Below are positions 1 through 8,529 of a DNA stretch of 64,000 bases, piece by piece; the first letter of the stretch is position 1, and the number at the start of each line of letters is the position of its first letter. Source of the stretch: Phalacrocorax aristotelis (Eukaryota > Chordata > Aves > Suliformes > Phalacrocoracidae); the NCBI RefSeq assembly GCF_949628215.1, contig NC_134287.1:22079501-22143500 (forward strand). The letters are read 5' to 3'. A program made the translations under genes and the position numbers. The notes beneath the pieces are model-generated. The model did not search any database. It was not told the origin of the DNA and saw only the letters and a program-made list of their open reading frames with translations.

Positions 1-1758
1 GCACATGGGGAGACCCGAGGTCAACCCCTAGGGTTTTGGAGTCGGGGATACAGAGGGTCTGAAGCCCGCTATACTCCAACTGAAAAAGAGATATTGGCAG
101 CATATGAAGGGGTTCGAGCTGCTTCAGAAGTGGTTGGTACTGAGGCACAGCTGCTCCTGGCACCCCAACTGCCAGTGCTGGGCTGGATGTTCAGAGGGAA
201 CCTCCCCTCTACACACCATGCAACTGATGCTACGTGGAGTAAATGGGTTGCACTGATCACCCAGCGGGCTCGAGTAGGAAACCCCAGTCGCCCAGGAATC
301 TTGGAAGTGATTATGGACTGGCCAGAAGGCAAAGATTTTGGATTATCACCAGAGGAGGAGGTGACACGTGCTGAAGAAGCCCCACTGTATAACAAACTGC
401 CAGAAGATGAGAAGCAATATGCCCTGTTCACTGATGGGTCCTGTCGCCTTGTGGGAAAGCACCGGAGACGGAAGGCTGCTGTATGGAGTCCTACACGACA
501 AGTAGCAGAAACTGCTGAAGGAGAAGGTGAATCGAGCCAGTTTGCAGAGGTAAAGGCCATCCACCTAGCCTTAGACATCGCTGAACGGGAAAAGTGGCCA
601 GTGCTCTATCTCTATACTGACTCCTGGATGGTGGCAAATGCCCTGTGGGGCTGGCTGCAGCAATGGAAGCAAAGCAACTGGCAGCGCAGAGGCAAACCCA
701 TCTGGGCTGCCACATTGTGGCAAGATATTGCTGCCCGGGTAGAGAACCTGGTTGTAAAGGTACGGCATGTGGATGCTCACATCCCCAAGAGTCGGGCCAC
801 TGAAGAACATCGAAACAACCAGCAGGTAGATCAGGCTGCCAAGATTGAAGTGGCTGAGGTGGATCTGGACTGGCAGCAAAAGGGTGAACTATTTCTAGCT
901 CGGTGGGCCCATGACACCTCAGGCCATCAAGGGAGAGATGCAACATACAGGTGGGCTCGTGATCGAGGGGTGGACTTGACCATGGATATTATTGCACAGG
1001 TTATCCACGAATGTGACACGTGCGCTGCAATCAAGCAAGCGAAGCGGGTAAAGCCTCTGTGGTGTGGGGGACGATGGCTGAAATATAAATATGGGGAGGC
1101 CTGGCACATTGACTATATCACACTCCCACAGACCCGCCAAGGCAAGCGCCATGTGCTTACAATGGTAGAAACAATGACTGGCTGGCTGGAAACATCTCCT
1201 GTCCCCCACGCCGCTGCCCGGAACACTATCCTGGGTCTTGAGAAACAAGTCCTGTGGCGACATGGCACCCCAGAGAGAATTGAGTCAGACAACGGGACTC
1301 ATTTCCGAAATAGCCTCATAGACACCTGGGCCAAAGAGCACGGCACTGAGTGGGTGTATCACATCCCCTATCACGCACCAGCCTCTGGGAAAATTGAACG
1401 GTACAATGGACTGTTAAAAACTACACTGAGAGCAATGGGGGGTGGAACATTCAACCACTGGGATACATATTTAGCAAAAGCCACGTGGTTAGTCAACACG
1501 AGGGGATCTGCCAACCGAGCTGGCCCTGCCCAGTCAGAAATCCTACATACTGTGGAAGGGGATAGAGTCCCTGTAGTGCACACAAAAAGTATGCTGGGCA
1601 AAACAGTCTGGGTTCTTCCTGCCTCCGGCAAAGGCAAACCCATTCGTGGGATTGCTTTTGCTCGAGGACCTGGGTGCACTTGGTGGGTGATGCGGGAGGA
1701 TGGAGAAATCCGATGTGTGCCTCAAGGGGATTTGATTTTGGGTGAAAACAGTCAATGA
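1..1758 (+). CDS. pol: ERV pol fragment: RNase H and integrase
   Basis: The frame is open from base 1, so the true start lies upstream; 585 codons are visible and it ends with TGA. Numbering from the window start, residues 1-40 are the RT-RNase H connection. RNase H spans about 135-285 with the acidic residues D145 (TDGSC), E183, D207 (YTDSW) and D277. Integrase begins near 295 with an HHCC zinc finger (H304, H309, C338, C341). The catalytic core has D371, D430 and E466, with exactly 35 residues between the last two. A basic C-terminal SH3-like region follows to 585. No stop or frameshift interrupts it and all catalytic positions are present, unusual for an old copy. Activity cannot be judged because the 5' part is not visible. 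Confidence 0.9.
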   Translation, partial: AHGETRGQPLGFWSRGYRGSEARYTPTEKEILAAYEGVRAASEVVGTEAQLLLAPQLPVLGWMFRGNLPSTHHATDATWSKWVALITQRARVGNPSRPGILEVIMDWPEGKDFGLSPEEEVTRAEEAPLYNKLPEDEKQYALFTDGSCRLVGKHRRRKAAVWSPTRQVAETAEGEGESSQFAEVKAIHLALDIAEREKWPVLYLYTDSWMVANALWGWLQQWKQSNWQRRGKPIWAATLWQDIAARVENLVVKVRHVDAHIPKSRATEEHRNNQQVDQAAKIEVAEVDLDWQQKGELFLARWAHDTSGHQGRDATYRWARDRGVDLTMDIIAQVIHECDTCAAIKQAKRVKPLWCGGRWLKYKYGEAWHIDYITLPQTRQGKRHVLTMVETMTGWLETSPVPHAAARNTILGLEKQVLWRHGTPERIESDNGTHFRNSLIDTWAKEHGTEWVYHIPYHAPASGKIERYNGLLKTTLRAMGGGTFNHWDTYLAKATWLVNTRGSANRAGPAQSEILHTVEGDRVPVVHTKSMLGKTVWVLPASGKGKPIRGIAFARGPGCTWWVMREDGEIRCVPQGDLILGENSQ

Positions 1759-2149
1759 ACTGAGTGGCACAATGTGAACTGCTATATAATACTGTGTGTC
1801 ACCTCTGTGTTGTATCAATGATATCAGAGTACGAGCCTCCCAACCCATGGAAGATCAACTATGAAACAAGCCGTGCAGCAGTGATGGAACGATGACTGAC
1901 TCGGTATGCAGCAACCCAACGCCACACACCATCTCTCCCACCCAGAAAGACTGATACAACAGATGGAGCCCAGAGTCATGGACTGGGTGAACTCAATGGA
2001 CATTTTAATGGACATTTTACAGGGAAGGTCCATGAACTAAGGGAATGATGTCTGTGTATTATGTTAAAGGATGGGAAGGGGAGGGGTGGTGGTTGGTATG
2101 GTTGCATTGCATCTTATGGGACCTGGGCATGGTGTAAATGATACGGAAT
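1759..2149 (+). other. ERV spacer between pol and 3' LTR, no env
   Basis: No convincing frame is seen here. It contains a first purine-rich run at about 2066-2090 (GGGAAGGGGAGGGG core), possibly a second-site polypurine tract, and otherwise unremarkable sequence. The absence of env fits an ERV-L-type element that spreads inside the cell. Confidence 0.6.
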
Positions 2150-2162
2150 AAGGGGTGGAGAA
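2150..2162 (+). other. Polypurine tract
   Basis: A purine run with a single T (AAGGGGTGGAGAA) abuts the LTR start directly. In retroviruses this is the plus-strand DNA priming site. The position immediately before TGTGCTGG is the main support. Confidence 0.7.
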
Positions 2163-2301
2163 TGTGCTGGTTTTGGCTGAGAAGGGCTTAATTCTCCTCA
2201 CTGTGGGGGTCAGCTACCTTTCCAGCTTCCCGCGCTCTGCCGCGTGGCGGGGGGGGGCTGGGAGGGGCAGGACCGTGGTGGGGGCGGCTGACCCCGACTG
2301 G

Positions 2302-2349
2302 CCAATGGCAGGTTCATTCCATACCATGTGACACCATGACCAGTATATT
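2302..2349 (+). promoter_or_regulatory. LTR core promoter (CCAAT and TATA-like)
   Basis: GGCCAATGG at about 2300-2308 and TATATT at 2344-2349 are spaced as in a retroviral U3 promoter. In this 3' copy the promoter would drive flanking genomic sequence rightwards rather than the provirus. Confidence 0.45.
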
Positions 2350-2532
2350 GAGGGGGGGCAGTGGCAGCGGGGAGGCGGCGGGTCGGCGGGCGGCGAGCGG
2401 CTGCGGCGCGTGCGGTTTGTTCCAGCAGTTCGTTCCCCCTCTCCCCTCCCTTCCCCCCTCCCCCGGGGCTTTGCGCCTCTCGTTGTTCTCCTTTACATTG
2501 CATTTCTACTGTTGTTTCTTTTAATTTTAATT

Positions 2533-2538
2533 ATTAAA
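2533..2538 (+). terminator. LTR poly(A) signal ATTAAA
   Basis: ATTAAA lies in an AT-rich segment followed by a T-rich stretch, about 110 bp before the LTR end. The same AATTATTAAACTG context recurs at 63970-63981 in the LTR at the window end. Confidence 0.6.
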
Positions 2539-2647
2539 CTGTTTTTATCCCAACCCACGAGCGTTACCCTTCTGATTCTCTCCCCCATCTACCAGTGGGG
2601 AGCGAGCGAGCGGCTGTGTGGGGCTGAGCTGCCGCTAAACCACGACA

Positions 2648-5179
2648 CGGGGGAATCTGCAGATCTCACTAAATGCCTCTCTGTCCCCGCTTCGTAAACC
2701 GGGGATTAAACGCCACTGGGAAAAGAGCACACTTCACCCTCCAGTAGCGTAGAATTTAGGATAGCGTTTATCAAAGGAGCAGGATCAGGGGAAGTTGAGT
2801 GAAATGACTAATTACATGGAGGAAACGGAAGGAAAACCCCGAAGCCAAGTCAGACAGCTACAAAGACATATTTTGTAATGATTTTTATATCAGTCTCTGA
2901 ATACCGTCACCTTTTCACAGCTTTCCACTGCCAGATAACCAATTACCCTCCCGCTCTCGAAGCTCTGCCCCGAGCTGTTACCGAGCCCCGAACGCCACTT
3001 GGATGTCCTGCGAATCGAAGGCGCCCCACCTCCGGAGGAAGGGCCGGGCTACCCAGGGACGTCCTCCTCCTGGCCCTTAGCATCCCGACGCAGGAGCAGG
3101 GGGCCCCAGAAATACTGCTTTACTGCCCTGTGAGCACCACATTGGGAACTGGTACGGTTAAGATGCAAGTCTGTGGAAGGCACCGACTGGAAAGCCTAAG
3201 AATATCTATCATCCTTGGCCTGCACCCGCTGCCCCATGCAACGGGAGGAACCCCTAAATCCCAGGGGCTCCTTGACATTGTAACAGCAAATTAACGGAAC
3301 AACGGGAAATTTCAGAACCGACACAGATGTTTCGGGGTCTGGCTCTGAATTCCAGAGACATACACATGCTTTTGAAATGTTTTCCTGACGCCTTTCTGAA
3401 CAAACTTTGTTTAAGGAATAACAATATTTGATGTCTTTCGCATGTGATTCCGCAGGCAGAAGACGTGTTGCCACAGAACTAACAGACTATTGAAGCACGG
3501 AAACTAAATTTAAGATTGAATTTGAATGCAAAAATAAAACGGATCAATACCACAGGAGCCTCAGCGGAAAAAGAGTTGAAACGAGAACACGATCAAGGAA
3601 TACAGGATATTTGGACGGAAAGTAAATCAAAAAGTGAAATATATATTGTACTAAGAAAGTGAATAATAGAATAACAAAAAAGTCTGAGAAGGTCCTCTAA
3701 AGATAGACCACCTTCCACTGGGAAAACATTCTCTTCCCTTTGCTGCTGCAGAACTCGTCCTTTATTAAAAGGTACGGCATAGCGGTACAGCAGCGTAGCT
3801 AAGCAAGGTGTGTGAGATGAAGGAGGAAAAGGAAAAAATTATTTACGGCAATACATCAGAAGAAATTTGGCTTATTAAAAATAAATTCAAGGTATTGGGG
3901 TTTTTTGTGGGGGGGTGAAGATACTCAGCATCAGTGACAGGAACTCAGCACACAGACTAGGTGGCTGACAAACACAGACACCACGGCAATCTATGGAAGC
4001 TTCCAGCGGCGGCCGGGGAAGACGTCACCCTCTGGAGTTCTCTCTTAGGAGCGAGGCAATCCATCGATCTGTCCTGCCTGCGCACAGAACACGCCCAGTG
4101 CAGGACTCAAAAGCGCCTGCGGTGACCAGGGATCAGCGAGCTCACTATTCAAACGGCAAGACAGGATTTCATCAAAATGACTACTTTTGGTAGGGAACGA
4201 TCATGCTACGTTCAGCTTGGAAACTGAGTTTAAGACAAGCCACAGCAAATCACATACTGTCCTACAACAGGCAGAAACAGGTCTCTCTGCAGAGAAGATA
4301 TTCTGTAGCTTTCCTTTCCGGCTGGGAAGTCCTGGAAAAAACACATGCATTTTCACTGATGCTGAAAGGAGAAAGGCCTCACAGATGCTGCTTTTCATAA
4401 ACAGTGAAACTAAACTGGTGCAAAGATGAGCTACAGCAAAATAACCACCCTAAATGCAACGGGAAACATTTTTAAACAAGACTACCACTTGCCTCTTTTT
4501 TTTTTTTTAATTTAGCTGTAAGATTTTAAAGATCTATAAATTTAGTATGTTTATCCCAAGCAACTTCTGTTTTGTTTACCACATTTTTAAAAGCCAGGCT
4601 AGCACCCGTCGTGTGTTCCATAAACAGCTGTCCTATAGGTATAAAACAGGTCTGCATCCAGCCCCGCTTTACCTAGTTCAGCTCCACAGGATACCTTTAC
4701 GGAAGGGACAGTGATGGCCGTGTGTGGGGCCCAGCTCCCTGCTGAAAGAGGTGAGGTGCAGGTGGCTCCGTTTGGGAAAGCAGAAGGAATATGAGGCCCG
4801 TGCAGGTCCTTGTTCCAGGAAACCTTGCTTGCAGTCCAGCCCAAACCAGACCACGCCACACGAATAGTTCTAGCCTCGAAAAAGTGTTACTCTTTACTGG
4901 CTTCTAAATCCAAATGCGTTAAAACCAGGAGAACATCAACGAGCTCCATCCTAAAGCAAGTTGCTGAAAGACATGCAAATAGCTACGTCAAGGTGTGAAA
5001 GGCAATCACATGTACATATCTGTAACGTACAGCAGGAGCTAGCGGGGAGCAGGACAGGCTGTAGAGAACCTTCCCCAGTCACAGAGCCGCTAGCACAGGA
5101 CACCGCAGGGTAGCAGCATCAAGTAAGAGGATGGATAAGACTTCAAAACAGGTGTCTCCCCAAACCCAGGGACCAGCCT
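2648..5179. other. Non-coding flank between ERV and the minus-strand gene model
   Basis: No recognisable gene. Open frames here (for example 2878-3294 plus, 4599-4859 minus) have no recognisable domains and no splice context. If the minus-strand model is real, the part below 5180 would be its 3' UTR. Confidence 0.5.
4506..4511 (-). terminator. Candidate poly(A) signal for the minus-strand gene model
   Basis: ATTAAA on the minus strand lies about 670 bp beyond the proposed stop codon. A canonical AATAAA on the same strand is further on at 3761-3766. Either could end the transcript; neither can be proven from sequence alone. Confidence 0.25.
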
Positions 5180-5296
5180 TCATTTAGCAGAGCCGAGTTC
5201 AGAGTTTCCATCCCTGAGCGGCTGATCCGGCGATAACATCTCTGCAAGGTCAGCTACAGCGTTCATAACGACTTCGAGCCCCAGTGCTGGCAGGGG
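5180..5296 (-). CDS. Gene model exon 6 (stop codon)
   Basis: After a pyrimidine-rich stretch and TTCTAAG the frame runs 38 codons to TGA at 5182-5180. The frame is also open upstream to 5356, where a second acceptor (GTGTTTTAG) occurs, so the exon may be 60 nt longer. Confidence 0.4.
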   Translation of the reverse strand, partial: PLPALGLEVVMNAVADLAEMLSPDQPLRDGNSELGSAK

Positions 5297-6967
5297 CTTA
5301 GAATGAAACATGACAGAAACCCAAAGAGGAGAGTGACAAATGTTTGGATATTCGACCTAAAACACGCAAACCTCTGTAACTCGTACAGCTGTGACGCTGT
5401 ACAAAGTAAAGCACCTCACCTGCGTCGCCGATTTTGACGCCAAAATCGAAAATAGGGAACAGTCGTCAATTATTTGGCTGACAAGCTCCTGCCCCATGGC
5501 GAGCGGGTACTAGAAGACAGCGAGCACCGTTCGATTAGCATCACCTCAGCAGTCAGAGGTTAAGCGTAGGTGTTTCAGCTCGCAGCTGCGATCGAGCATG
5601 CGGCTGCAGCAGCTCAACTGTTCGCTTAAACCCACTACTCTGTGATGACTCACGCTAAACCTGGACCCTAACAACTGCTCTTACAGAAAAAACCAACCTC
5701 CGACGTCGTCTAGGTGACGCCACGTAGGAAGTGTTCTGAACTGCAGTAAGAAAAGTTTGCTTTTAAAACTACCTGGCAGAGCTTGGCTCGTGTATCCTGC
5801 CATCTACAGAGGCAGGGACAGCAGTTCTGAGCTGCTCTTTGTCATAGGAGTTTCAGAAGAATTTTACCTGGTCTCCAGACAAGTGGCTCCTTAAGGCCAT
5901 CCTCAGTGGACAAACTGCAATTCAGGAGCCAGAAGAAAGCTATTATTTGCCTCTCTAACCTCAAAACCGGGAGAAATTCCTTCTTTCCTGTGCAACTTTG
6001 TCAGTCACAGTCAGCAAGTCCACCGAGCAGACGTTCCTCTTGCTCTCCGAGGATGGTATTTCGGCCAGTAAAGGAGGTCAGCCCCTAACCACACAAGTTT
6101 TTGCTCAAGTCACACGTGAGCAGGGACGATCAAGCAACAGCGAGGCGGAGTGGGACCAGCAGGCTCGGCTTTTCTTGGAGCTCCGGGTAACTTTTGCAAA
6201 GACACCAGCCTGGCTGCTGCGAGGAAGAGAGCTGCTTACGAGGGGGCGGATGAGAGACACCTTGTCGGAATGAATCCACCCGGAGAAACGCACGCGCGCG
6301 AGCTTAGCTGAACCCGGGAGCGACTCCAGAGGCGCGACGTATCAACGCTAAACACGCCTTGTGAGGCGCAGCCTGCAGCCAGGGCAGATGGGAACGGATC
6401 GCATTAGGGATGCCACCGGGTGCAGACGGTATCAGCCATAAACAACAAAAAAAGAAGGTTGTTTAGTGAAATTCTGCTTAAAATTACTAGAGCGTGCGCG
6501 GAGCCCCTGCCTCCCGGCAGGCCAGACGCCGACCGCTCGGTGGCCCTTGCAGAGCATTGACTTCGGACCGCGCCTAAGGGGCGCTGCTGCCTCCCTCCGC
6601 ACCCCGGCACCGGCCCGGGGGCAGCGGCCGCGCCGGAGGCCCCTCACGGAGGGCTGGCCGCGGGGCCCGCCACGCCGTCCGCTCCTGTGGGGAAGGCCGG
6701 GCCGAGCCGAGCCGTCCCGAGGCGAGCCGAGCCGTGCCGGGCCGTGCCGAGCCGAGCCGTGCCGTGCCGTGCCGAGCCGTGCCGAGCCGAGCCGAGCCGG
6801 GCCGGGCCGGGCGGAGCCAAGCGGAGCCGGGCCAAGCGGAGCCGAACCGCCGCCACCCCCCCCCCGACCCCCCCGGCGCGGACGGGACTCACGCGCTCCG
6901 GTTCCTCCGGCTCGTGCGCGCGCAGCGCCCCCCGCCGCCCCCGCGCGAGCAGCGGCAGCGCGGCCAT
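5180..6967 (-). CDS. Unidentified spliced gene model, 6 exons, about 150 aa
   Basis: Not recognised. Reading leftwards from a CpG island I assembled six exons: 6967-6893, 6307-6240, 5914-5868, 5740-5685, 5509-5420 and 5296-5180. All have AG acceptors and GT donors, and the frame stays open across all five junctions (453 nt including TGA). The start has a good Kozak context (G at -3 and +4). Exon 1 ends at a GTGAGT donor, and exons 3 and 4 follow pyrimidine-rich GCAG acceptors. Around residues 65-82 the product has a basic ASPRRRRLVFS segment (an RxLxF cyclin-docking-like motif after an SP site). Residues about 85-140 form a mixed helical region with IIDDCSLFSILASK and VVMNAVADLAEML. An alternative last acceptor at 5356 would leave a 63-nt intron and add 20 residues. 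Exon 2 is the weakest part. In human the interval next to GLRX3 contains C10orf143, but I see no clear similarity to it. Function is not assigned. Confidence 0.4.
5420..5509 (-). CDS. Gene model exon 5
   Basis: Exactly 90 nt (30 codons, phase 0 to 0) between TGTCTTCTAG and the donor GCAG|GTGAGG. The reading includes MGQELVSQIIDDCSLF. Read-through past the donor meets a stop after 20 codons. Confidence 0.4.
5685..5740 (-). CDS. Gene model exon 4
   Basis: 56 nt after the acceptor TTTTCTTACTGCAG, ending at TCT|GTAAGA. Entered in phase 1 it reads QNTSYVASPRRRRLVFS and leaves in phase 0, matching exon 5. Confidence 0.4.
5868..5914 (-). CDS. Gene model exon 3
   Basis: 47 nt with a strong acceptor (CTTTCTTCTGGCTCC... 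then TTGCAG) and the donor CCAG|GTAAAA. Only one of three frames is open (STEDGLKEPLVWRP) and it is the one compatible with exon 4. Confidence 0.4.
6240..6307 (-). CDS. Gene model exon 2 (least certain)
   Basis: 68 nt between GGGTTCAG and GTAAGC. It is open in the frame that links exon 1 (phase 0) to exon 3 (needs two bases). The pyrimidine tract is poor, so a different exon could be used here. Confidence 0.25.
6693..6850. repeat. Pentanucleotide tract (GCCGA/GCCGT/GCCGG)n
   Basis: About 30 successive 5-bp units of the form GCCGN, mainly GCCGA, GCCGT and GCCGG, with a few slips. Open frames of 117-229 codons through it are artefacts of repeat composition. On the minus strand it lies in the first intron of the gene model. 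Confidence 0.9.
6893..6967 (-). CDS. Gene model exon 1 (start codon)
   Basis: ATG at 6967-6965 is followed by 25 codons (MAALPLLARGRR...) ending exactly at a consensus GTGAGT donor, phase 0. It lies inside the CpG island, as expected for a first exon. Confidence 0.45.
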
Positions 6968-7215
6968 GTCGGGCCCCGGGCTGGGCCTAGAGCCGGGCCT
7001 AGGGCCGGGCCCCGCGGCCTGGGCGGGCTCCGCCGCCTGACCCGCCCCGTGGCCGGGCCGGGGCGGTGCGGGAGGCCGGCTCTCAGCCCCACCGCCCGGC
7101 CCCGCGGCCCGGGATCGGCACCCCCGGTTCGCTCCGTCAGCCCGCCCGCCGCAGCTCCCGCGGCGCGGAGGCGCCGCCCGGGCTCGCCCGGGGCGATGGG
7201 GCGCCGCGATCGGTT

Positions 7216-8184
7216 CCACCGGTTTGCGGTTTATGAGGTTCCGCAGTTTCTTAAATCGGTAACAAATGAATTCAAAGCGGGGCAGCAATTGCAAGCGGTT
7301 TTCACATGCCGGTAACCCCTGTGCTCCCCTCAAATCCTGCGCGGGGCAGGAACCACCCTCAGTGCAAGACAGGCTTTATTTTCCCTTCTGGATTTCTTCA
7401 GGTTTCGGTCGCATTAAGGACAAGAAAATACCACCCGAGACCTTTGTGCTCATGTGTGCGACTGTATGTTATTTACAGTGTAATTTCTGTGCCTACAGGC
7501 TGTAGGAACGCTGGAACACCCAGGAACAAAACCCACGTGGAAGGATGAGGCTGCACTGGTGTGTGGGCTGGAAAAAAGTAGAATTTTAAAGTTGACGTGG
7601 TAAATAGGGGGGAAAAAATGGTACTTCTCAGGGAGGAGTGAAAAGGCTGGCTCTGCCGGTGTGTCGCCTAGAGCAAGCGCCAGGAAACCCACCGCCGAAC
7701 CTGGTCACGTCTGTCAAGCGCGTGCCCGTAACCTTGCTAGGACAGGAGTAACAGTTCATCTGTTCAGGTAACAGGCTTTTGTCATTGGTGAGTGGAGCTA
7801 ATTTTGTAATTAGATCTTTCCCAAAGAACTAAACCTCCTTGAGAGTCACAGGGAAGCCGTGTGGAAATTACAGCTAGAAAATGAGCCGTGCCCAGCACCG
7901 TGCACATTACGGAAGCCAGGGAATAAGTTCACTTCTCAAATACGACCCACTGTGCTGAGGAACCAGGACTGAGCACAGAACCGACAAGAACCCCTTGGCT
8001 CCTACTTCTTTTGCACAACTTGCCCTTCTCTAAAAGAAACATTTAAGTCTTGTGTGATGGTGCACCAAGGAACTCCGTATTAGGGAGCAGCTGCTAATCT
8101 GAGCAGCCCTGAGTGCAATGATTTCGACTTTTAGGCTCGGGGACCTAAAATCAGGTACCTCAGTCTACATACTGAGACATTTTG
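7216..8184. other. Intergenic, no feature seen
   Basis: Ordinary mixed sequence after the CpG island. No gene, RNA gene or clear repeat was recognised before the CR1 copy. Confidence 0.5.
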
Positions 8185-8529
8185 GTACGTGGAGGAGGCT
8201 GAGGGGAGACCTTGCTGCCCTCTGCAACTACCTGAGAGGGGCTGTAGTGGGGGGGGTTGGTCTCTGCTCCCAAGTCACTAGTGATAGAATGAGAGGGAAC
8301 GGCCTCAAGCTGCGTCAGGGGAGGTTTAGACTGGATATGGGGGAAAATGTCTTCCCTGCCAGAGCGGTCAGGAACTGGCACAGGCTGCCCAGAGAGGTGG
8401 GGGAGTCACCGTCCCAGAGGTATTTAAAAGATGTGTAGATGTGGCACTTCAGGGGGTGTTGGGTTGATGGTTGGACTTGATGATCCTAGAGGTCTTTTCC
8501 AACCTTAATGATTCTGTGATTCTATGATT
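8185..8529 (+). mobile_element. CR1 LINE 3' end
   Basis: The sequence matches the well-known avian CR1 tail: AGGCTGAGGGGAGACCTTG, then a block beginning GGGAACGGCCTCAAGC, the PREVGESPS-type coding remnant, and the terminal repeats ATTCTGTG ATTCTATG ATT. It is 5'-truncated, as is usual for CR1. The short frame at 8118-8438 is the remnant of the LINE ORF2 C-terminus. Confidence 0.9.

Larger units (their letters stand above)
1..2647 (+). mobile_element. ERV-L-like endogenous retrovirus, 3' half
   Basis: The sequence shows, in order, the end of a retroviral pol frame (RNase H then integrase), about 390 bp of non-coding spacer, a purine-rich tract and a complete LTR bounded by TG...CA. There is no env frame and no dUTPase frame between pol and the LTR, which fits class III (ERV-L) elements. 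The LTR ends resemble avian ERV-L LTRs as I know them. The 5' LTR, gag and most of reverse transcriptase lie left of the window, so the target-site duplication cannot be checked. The family name is an inference from LTR ends and gene order. Confidence 0.9.
2163..2647 (+). repeat. 3' LTR of the ERV-L-like provirus
   Basis: A 485-bp LTR begins TGTGCTGGTTTTGGCTG and ends TAAACCACGACA. U3 is G+C rich, with a CCAAT box at 2302-2306 and a TATATT element at 2344-2349. R/U5 holds an ATTAAA poly(A) signal at 2533-2538. The stretch from about 2595 (GAGCGAGCGAGCGGCTGTG) to the end is close to the same region of the minus-strand LTR at 59116-59506. Two related LTRs sit at the right end of the window. Confidence 0.85.
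6280..7215. promoter_or_regulatory. CpG island, probable promoter of the minus-strand model
   Basis: Dense CpG, including runs such as CACGCGCGCG (6291-6300) and GTGCGCGCGCAGCG near 6915, is flanked by ordinary AT-richer DNA. It contains the proposed ATG and first splice donor on the minus strand. No TATA box is evident. It lies about 9 kb from the GLRX3 island, so the two promoters are separate. Confidence 0.65.

Noticed and set aside
2878-3294. 138-codon plus-strand frame after the ERV
   Set aside because: No recognisable features and runs against the proposed minus-strand transcript; likely chance.
6000-6075. Extra minus-strand exon reading PSSESKRNVCSVDLLTVTDK
   Set aside because: The frame looks protein-like, but I could not find a good donor or an acceptor that keeps phase with the neighbouring exons.
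5180-6967. Assigning the minus-strand model to C10orf143
   Set aside because: Position next to GLRX3 fits human synteny as I recall it, but I see no convincing protein similarity, so no symbol is given.
6466-7333. Open frames of 117-229 codons on both strands through the pentamer tract and CpG island
   Set aside because: Low-complexity Arg/Ala/Pro or Glu/Pro repeats from GCCGN units in GC-rich DNA without stops; only the short minus-strand first-exon candidate has splice and Kozak support.
8118-8438. 106-codon frame as a host gene
   Set aside because: It is the degenerate C-terminus of the CR1 LINE protein inside the CR1 copy.
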